Source of the DNA: an uncultured Elusimicrobia bacterium
GTDB lineage: Bacteria; Elusimicrobiota; Elusimicrobia; Elusimicrobiales; UBA9959
Assembly (NCBI GenBank): GCA_903879915.1
Contig: CAIRNJ010000044.1
Coordinates: 1 to 36,474 of the forward strand
Length of the DNA: 36,474 nt
Direction: 5' to 3'
The notes below the pieces were generated by a model. That model was not told where the DNA came from, did no database searches, and saw only the letters and a program-made list of their open reading frames with translations. This document shows positions 31,611 through 36,474 of the stretch, one piece after another. Numbering within the stretch: position 1 is the first letter of the stretch; each line of letters starts with the position of its first letter. The position numbers and the translations under genes are program-made.

Positions 31611-32086
31611 GCATAATACTCGAGTTAGCGGTCTATCTGGCCGTGGGCGCCGGATACTGGTGGTGGGCGCAGAACCTGGCTTTTTTCGGGCTCGTCCCGA
31701 ACCTGGTCTTCGCGGCCGCCCTGTGCGCCGCCATCCTGGCCGGCCCGGTAAAGGGCATAGCCTGGGGCTTCTTCCTGGGTCTTTACGCCGATATCCTGGG
31801 CACCAGCATGTTCGGCGCCAACGCGCTCACCTACACTCTGATGGCTTATACGGTCTACGTGGTCAAGCGGCATTTCGACCTGGACAGCCCTTTTTCCCAG
31901 CTGGTGGCGGCGCTTTCCCTTTCCTGGTTCTGCATGCTGTTCTACCGCGGTCTCGGCCTGGTCTTTTCGAACCCGAACCCCATGGACCTCCGGGTTTTCC
32001 TGGCCGAGCCCTTCCTTAACGCGCTGGCCGTGCCGGTAATGTTCCAGATCTTTTACAGGCTAAAGCGAAGGTTCGGCGTGCTATGA
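31607..32086 (+). CDS. mreD: Rod shape-determining protein MreD
   Basis: A 159-residue membrane protein with about five to six hydrophobic helices, normal for MreD. The GLVPNLVFAAALCAAILAGP stretch and the GFFLGLYADILGTSMFGANAL segment, which matches the family's G-x-x-x-D-x-x-x-x-x-x-G-x-N motif, support the call. It starts in a four-base overlap with mreC and ends in one with mrdA. Confidence 0.9.
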   Translation: MSIILELAVYLAVGAGYWWWAQNLAFFGLVPNLVFAAALCAAILAGPVKGIAWGFFLGLYADILGTSMFGANALTYTLMAYTVYVVKRHFDLDSPFSQLVAALSLSWFCMLFYRGLGLVFSNPNPMDLRVFLAEPFLNALAVPVMFQIFYRLKRRFGVL

Positions 32087-33912
32087 TAGACCGCCAGATA
32101 CCACAGGAGCGGATGGACCTAGTCTGGGCGCTGTGCTACGGCGTGACGCTGCTTTTCCTGCTCCGGCTGGTGAACCTGCAGGTGCTCAATACCGCCTATT
32201 ACCGCGACATCGCGGAGAAGAACCGGACGCAGGTCATCGCGCAGTCGGCGCCCAGGGGCCGCATCTTCTCGCACGACGAGGTCGCGGTAGCCACCAGCAA
32301 GCCGTCGTTCAGCCTTATCTATTTTCCCGGGCAGCTCAAGTCCGGCGCCGAGATCGACCACCTGGCCCAGGCGCTGTCCCGCCGGCTGGATATCGATTAT
32401 GAGAACATCCGCAGCGGCATTTACAGGGCCGTCTCGCGCGAAAAACCGGTGCGCCTGGCCGAGAACCTGCCGGCCAAGACCATGCTGGTGCTTTCGGAGC
32501 TGAAGGCGGTCTATCCGGGCATAGATATAATAGTGGAAGCGCGGCGGTTCTACCCTTTCGGGGCGTACCTGAGCCACCTTGTCGGCTACACCAGCAAGAT
32601 GGACGTCAAGGATTGGACGCGCCTTTCCAAGGACACCAACTATTCCATGGATTCCCGCATCGGCAAGGCCGGGCTGGAAAAAATGTACGAGCGGGAGCTT
32701 AAAGGCAAGGACGGCGGGATCTACCTCGAGGTGGATTCCCGGGGCCGCCTCAACCGCGTGCTGGAAAGCCGCAAATGGGTGCCCGGCGCGGATATTTTCC
32801 TGACGATAGATTCCAAGGCCCAGGCCGCGGCCGAGGAAGGGCTTGAGAAATCCATAAGCGGCAAAGGGGCCGTGGTGGCCCTGGACCCGCGCACCGGGGC
32901 GCTGCTGGCTTTCGTCTCCATGCCGGATTACGACCCCAACCAGTTCGTGGTCTCGGGCAGCGAGAAGGACAAGCTCGCTCCCGGAGAGATCCTGCCCGAG
33001 TTCAACGTGGCGCTGCAGGGCAGCTACCCGCCCGGCTCGATTTTTAAGATAATCTCAGGCGTGGCCATCCTGGAGTCGGGCCGGGTGAAGCCGGAAGAGA
33101 CCTTTTTCTGCCCCGGCTATTATGACGCCGGCAGCCGCATTTTTAAATGCTGGGAAAAGAAAGGCCACAATAAAGTGGATTTTATAACCGGGCTGACGAA
33201 ATCCTGCGACGTCTACTTCTATAACGCCGGGCAGCGGGCCGGCGCGCTCAACATAGAAAAATACGCCAGGGCTTTCAGGCTGGGGCAGCTGTCCGGCATA
33301 GACCTGCCCGAGGAAAAAAGCGGGAACGTTTTCGGGCCCGGCCCCCGGGCCGCCAAAAAAAGCTACTGGTTCATCGGCGACACTCTCAACCTGGCCATAG
33401 GCCAGGGCGAGACCCTTATGACGCCGATGCAGGCGGCGGGCATGATAGCGGCCGTGGCCAACGGCGGATTTTTTTACCGCCCTTACTACGTGGACAGGAT
33501 AGTTAAGGGCGACGGCGAGACCGTCCCCAAGGGGAAGCCGGAAATTTTAAGCCGGGTGGAGCTGAAGGACAGCACCTGGCAGCTTATACGGGAAGGCCTG
33601 CGCAACGTTGTGTTCGAAGGCACCGGGCAGATGGCCAAAATAGAAGGCGCGGAAATGTACGGCAAGACCGGCACCGCGCAGAACCCGCAGGGCAAAGACC
33701 ACGCCTGGTTCGTGGCCTACGCCACCGTCAACGGCGAACCCTCCAAAGTGGCCGTGGCGGTGCTGGTGGAGCACGGGCTGCACGGCGCTTCCGCCGCCGC
33801 CCCCATAGCCAAGGCGGTGATCGAGGCGGTGCTGCGCGGCGATCTTGTTAAGAAAAGGGCAGCGCCCGCCGTGCCGGCCGCCACCACCACGGCGCGCGGG
33901 GGGGCCGTATGA
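32083..33912 (+). CDS. mrdA: Penicillin-binding protein 2 (elongasome transpeptidase)
   Basis: A 609-residue class B PBP that cross-links peptidoglycan during elongation, anchored by one N-terminal helix (about 12-32). The PBP dimerisation region spans about 55-225. Catalytic motifs are S319-I-F-K322 in PPGSIFK, S374-C-D376 (the SxD form usual in PBP2) and K528-T-G530 in YGKTGTAQNPQGKDHAWF. The last 25 residues are an Ala/Thr-rich tail. It overlaps mreD and rodA by four bases each, and works with RodA as glycosyltransferase partner. Confidence 0.96.
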   Translation: MIDRQIPQERMDLVWALCYGVTLLFLLRLVNLQVLNTAYYRDIAEKNRTQVIAQSAPRGRIFSHDEVAVATSKPSFSLIYFPGQLKSGAEIDHLAQALSRRLDIDYENIRSGIYRAVSREKPVRLAENLPAKTMLVLSELKAVYPGIDIIVEARRFYPFGAYLSHLVGYTSKMDVKDWTRLSKDTNYSMDSRIGKAGLEKMYERELKGKDGGIYLEVDSRGRLNRVLESRKWVPGADIFLTIDSKAQAAAEEGLEKSISGKGAVVALDPRTGALLAFVSMPDYDPNQFVVSGSEKDKLAPGEILPEFNVALQGSYPPGSIFKIISGVAILESGRVKPEETFFCPGYYDAGSRIFKCWEKKGHNKVDFITGLTKSCDVYFYNAGQRAGALNIEKYARAFRLGQLSGIDLPEEKSGNVFGPGPRAAKKSYWFIGDTLNLAIGQGETLMTPMQAAGMIAAVANGGFFYRPYYVDRIVKGDGETVPKGKPEILSRVELKDSTWQLIREGLRNVVFEGTGQMAKIEGAEMYGKTGTAQNPQGKDHAWFVAYATVNGEPSKVAVAVLVEHGLHGASAAAPIAKAVIEAVLRGDLVKKRAAPAVPAATTTARGGAV

Positions 33913-35249
33913 TCTTCACCCCGCAGGGAGGCCTGAAGAAAAGCCGCATGGACTGGGTGCTGTTCATTTCCGTGCTTATCCTGCTGGCCGTCGGCACCGT
34001 GGCCGTGCTCTCTTCCGTGGCGGCGCTGCCGCAGCAGGCGCGCATCATCCGCGTGCAGTTCATGGCCGTCCCCATCGGCCTGATAGTTTTCAGCGCCGCC
34101 TGGAGCCTGAATTACCAGGTCTACCAGGACCAGTGGAAATTCGTCTACGGCTTCCTGCTGCTCTTTCTCTTCGGGGTGCTGCTGTTCGGCGTGGTGGATA
34201 AAGGCGCGCGGTCCTGGTACCGGTTCTCGTTCTTTTCGCTGCAGCCCTCCGAGTTCGCCCGCGTGGGAATAATCCTGGTGCTCGCCAATTTCCTGGACAA
34301 GCGCATCAACAGGATCCGGGAGCTCAAGACCGTGCTGGGCGCCTTCGCGCTGTGCCTGCCGGTCTTCTTCCTGCTGATCAAGCAGCCCGACTTCTCCGCC
34401 ATCCTGATAACTTTCCCCGTCGTGATCCTGATGCTCTTCGCCTCCGGCGCCAGCTTCTTTCACCTGGCCATCATACTCGGCTACGCTTTTATTTCCGCGC
34501 TGTTCCCGGTGCTGTGGACCATGATCACGCTGAACCCGGAGCTGATGGACAGCGCGCTGATCGGCTACTTTTTCAACCTGTCCACCTCCTTCTGGGGGGC
34601 GGCGTCCTTCGTGGCCGGGGTCAGCGTGCTCGCCTGGCTGCTGTGGCAGCTTTCGGTGCGGCTGTACGCCAACGTGTCCGGGGTCTACTGCGCCGGCGCG
34701 GCGCTGGTGCTTATCTTCGGCTTTTTTTCCGGCGTGCTGGTGAAGGGCCAGATGAAGGAATACCAGCAGAAGCGGCTGGAGGTGTTCTTCTCGCCGGAAT
34801 CCGACCCCCGCGGCGCCGGCTATAACCTGCTGCAGGCCCGCATCGCCATCGGCTCCGGCGGCATCTTCGGCCGCGGCGTTTTTTCCGGCACGCAGTCGCG
34901 CCTGGGCTTCGTGCCCGAGCGGCATACCGATTTCATCCTGGCCGTGGTGGGCGAGGAAATGGGGTTCCTGGGGATGACGCTGGTGGCGGTGCTGTACGCC
35001 GTGATAATGCGGCGGCTGATGCAGTGCGCGCGCCTGGCGCGGGACAGGTTCGGCTACCTGGTCAGCTGCGGCATCTTCGGCATGTTCCTGGTCTATTTCT
35101 GCATCAATTTCGGGATGATACTGGGGCTGGCGCCGGTGGCCGGCGTGCCGCTGCCGCTGCTTTCTTACGGCGGCTCCAACCTGGTGGCCACGCTGATGGC
35201 GCTGGGCATAGCGGAATCTATCTACGCGCGCAGATACGCGCTGGTATAA
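33909..35249 (+). CDS. rodA: Rod-shape SEDS glycosyltransferase RodA with extra membrane segment
   Basis: A 446-residue SEDS-family peptidoglycan polymerase. Conserved SEDS motifs are LQPSEFAR (111-118), the catalytic-region aspartate D161 in KQPDFSA, PESDPRGAGYN (296-306), GTQSRLGFVPERHTDFI (327-343) and GVPLPLLSYGGS (412-423). The usual protein has about 370 residues; here about 70 extra residues (roughly 206-275) with two hydrophobic stretches sit just before the basic KEYQQKRLEVFF loop. The remaining fold looks intact. It starts in a four-base overlap with mrdA. Confidence 0.95.
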   Translation: MIFTPQGGLKKSRMDWVLFISVLILLAVGTVAVLSSVAALPQQARIIRVQFMAVPIGLIVFSAAWSLNYQVYQDQWKFVYGFLLLFLFGVLLFGVVDKGARSWYRFSFFSLQPSEFARVGIILVLANFLDKRINRIRELKTVLGAFALCLPVFFLLIKQPDFSAILITFPVVILMLFASGASFFHLAIILGYAFISALFPVLWTMITLNPELMDSALIGYFFNLSTSFWGAASFVAGVSVLAWLLWQLSVRLYANVSGVYCAGAALVLIFGFFSGVLVKGQMKEYQQKRLEVFFSPESDPRGAGYNLLQARIAIGSGGIFGRGVFSGTQSRLGFVPERHTDFILAVVGEEMGFLGMTLVAVLYAVIMRRLMQCARLARDRFGYLVSCGIFGMFLVYFCINFGMILGLAPVAGVPLPLLSYGGSNLVATLMALGIAESIYARRYALV

Positions 35250-35286
35250 AGAAGAGACCGGGGATCGGGAACGGTAACAGGAATTT

Positions 35287-35964
35287 ATGAATGAAGGACC
35301 GAAATCCAGGATAAGGCTGAAGTTCGCGCGGCTAAAGCCCGCCGAGAATTTTACGCACCTCGAGCAGATCAAGACCTTCAGGGCCAGGGCCGCGGCCTGC
35401 GGCCTTAAGTTCTGGCCCGCCAAGACCGGCGGCCCGTCCGCCCCGAAAATGGCTTTCGGCCCCGCCGTCTCGGTGGGCCACGAGAGCCTGTGCGAGTACG
35501 CCGACCTTTACCTGGAGGAGTTCGTGCGGGAGGAGGCGGCGTTCGAGAAGATACAGCCGCTGGACGACGCTAATTTCCGGCTGCTTTCCGCCCGCCGCAT
35601 CCCGGTGTTCTTCCCGTCCATAGAGGCGGCGGTCAACGCCGCGGAATATTTCCTGGAAGCGGGGTTCCCGGCCGGCTTCTCGCAGGCTTCTCTGGACGCT
35701 TTCATGGCGCTGAAAAGCCTGCCTTACGAAAAAGTGAAAGCTTCGGGCGAGCGCAAGGCCATAGACGCCCGCACGCCGCTCTTGGCTGCGTCCTGGGACC
35801 CGGACTCGAGCCTGCTCAAGCTCACGCTGAGGCTCGAGCCCGGAAAGACGATAAAACCGGAGACGGTAGCGGAGCTTATCGCCGGCGAGCGGCCGGCGTT
35901 CAGGCGGATAGTGAGGAAGGAGCTTTACTGGATGGATTCGCAGGGCAAGCTGGAAGTGTTCTAA
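35287..35964 (+). CDS. DUF2344 (TIGR03936) family protein
   Basis: A 225-residue protein of the DUF2344 family. Supporting features are the opening RIRLKFARLKPAENFTHLEQ, the GPAVSVGHESLCEYADLYLEE segment, SLPYEKVKA and the RIVRKELYWM ending. In many bacteria this protein lies next to, or is fused to, a B12-binding radical SAM protein and sits just before an RNase E/G gene; its role is not established. Here RNase E/G follows but the radical SAM gene is missing, with rodA directly upstream. No clear Shine-Dalgarno is seen; the gap to rodA is 37 bases. Confidence 0.85.
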   Translation: MNEGPKSRIRLKFARLKPAENFTHLEQIKTFRARAAACGLKFWPAKTGGPSAPKMAFGPAVSVGHESLCEYADLYLEEFVREEAAFEKIQPLDDANFRLLSARRIPVFFPSIEAAVNAAEYFLEAGFPAGFSQASLDAFMALKSLPYEKVKASGERKAIDARTPLLAASWDPDSSLLKLTLRLEPGKTIKPETVAELIAGERPAFRRIVRKELYWMDSQGKLEVF

Positions 35965-36030
35965 CCCGCGGCGCCGCGGCGGAAGTTCCGCCGGGGCGCG
36001 TACGGACAGATAGTGAAAGGGAGTTCTTAT

Positions 36031-36474
36031 ATGGGCAACACGCACAAGATCAAGAAAGAAATTTTCGCCAACACCTCGTTCGAGGAGACGCGCATAGGGA
36101 TAGTGGAGGACGGGAAGCTGTCCGAGCTGTTCTGGGAGCGCCGCAGCACCGGCAACATCGTGGGCAACATCTACAAGGCCAAGGTGGAGAACGTGCTGCC
36201 GGGCATCTCCAGCGCCTTCATGGACATCGGCCTGGACAAGAACGCCTACATCTACATCTCCGACGTGCTGGGCAACCAGAAGGACCCCATCGAGCGCCTG
36301 CTCAAGAAGGACCAGGAAGTGATGGTGCAGGTGACCAAGGCCGCCATCAGCACCAAGGGCATGAAGGTCACCATGGACGTGTCCCTGCCCGGCCGGTACC
36401 TGGTGCTGACGCCGTTCCAGGAGTTCGTGGGCGTCTCGAAGAACATCGAGAACGCCGAGGAACGCGCCAGGCTC
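36031..36474 (+). CDS. rng: Ribonuclease E/G family protein, 5' part (runs off the window)
   Basis: The first 148 codons of an endoribonuclease of the RNase G/E family, which matures 16S rRNA and starts mRNA decay. The typical start NTSFEETRIGIVEDGKLSEL is followed by the S1 domain with GNIYKAKVENVLPGISSAF and FMDIGLDKNAYIYISDV, then KKDQEVMVQVTKAAISTKG. The catalytic region lies beyond the edge. AAGGGAG precedes the ATG. A longer first segment (MGNTHKIKKEI) and the missing C-terminus prevent deciding between RNase G and RNase E. Confidence 0.92.
   Translation, partial: MGNTHKIKKEIFANTSFEETRIGIVEDGKLSELFWERRSTGNIVGNIYKAKVENVLPGISSAFMDIGLDKNAYIYISDVLGNQKDPIERLLKKDQEVMVQVTKAAISTKGMKVTMDVSLPGRYLVLTPFQEFVGVSKNIENAEERARL

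Noticed and set aside
33717-35423. 568-codon open frame on the minus strand
   Set aside because: It is antisense to mrdA, rodA and DUF2344, all of which have intact catalytic motifs. Its His/Gln/Arg-rich composition is typical of a shadow frame in GC-rich DNA.

Overview
The window is a GC-rich bacterial chromosome segment with no rRNA, tRNA, CRISPR array, insertion sequence or prophage that I can see. Gene order (ribosomal super-operon running into rpoA-rplQ and then mreB-mreC-mreD-mrdA-rodA), a zinc-type S14, no L30 gene, many signal peptides and frequent ATA/AGG codons despite high GC suggest a Gram-negative-type member of a deep lineage. Elusimicrobiota is my best guess, but this is inference and was not tested.

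Region 1 (1-13710) holds short, mostly independently transcribed genes on both strands. Several products are probably exported: an M28 zinc peptidase, an unknown 242-residue protein, an oligoendopeptidase F with a signal peptide, a ten-cysteine protein, a chagasin-type cysteine-protease inhibitor and a DUF882 (M15-like) peptidoglycan-peptidase-like protein. Others are cytoplasmic: a flavoprotein with an Isf-like cysteine motif, a SAM methyltransferase, a pirin, an RluA-type pseudouridine synthase, an AlaX-like tRNA-editing domain, an HI0933-type flavoprotein, a DUF169 protein, a MOSC protein, a small membrane protein and a VOC protein. Several of these genes have a -10-like box only 6-12 bases before the ATG and no Shine-Dalgarno sequence, which suggests leaderless or nearly leaderless mRNAs.

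Region 2 (13711-29648) is the S10/spc/alpha ribosomal cluster. It starts from a near-consensus extended -10 promoter, then a ~300-base structured leader, then rplC-rplD-rplW-rplB-rpsS-rplV-rpsC-rplP-rpmC-rpsQ-rplN-rplX-rplE-rpsN-rpsH-rplF-rplR-rpsE-rplO-secY-adk-map-infA-rpmJ-rpsM-rpsK-rpsD-rpoA-rplQ. rpsJ (S10) is absent at the front and rpmD (L30) is absent between rpsE and rplO. Several proteins carry low-complexity basic extensions, the largest being about 50 residues on L5. An imperfect inverted array of heptamers lies between rpsK and rpsD.

Region 3 (29651-36474) follows rplQ after two bases, with no terminator. It encodes the rod-shape elongasome (MreB, MreC, MreD, PBP2, RodA; the last four are linked by ATGA overlaps), then a DUF2344 protein without its usual radical-SAM partner, then the first 148 codons of an RNase E/G. 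Ribosome synthesis, protein export (SecY), transcription (RpoA) and wall elongation may therefore share one transcription unit.

The best candidates for something undescribed are the ribosomal leader with its competing hairpins, the leaderless-promoter pattern, the arginine-rich 14-codon upstream ORF at 12695, the heptamer array at 27583, the RodA with an extra membrane segment and the DUF2344 gene separated from its partner.
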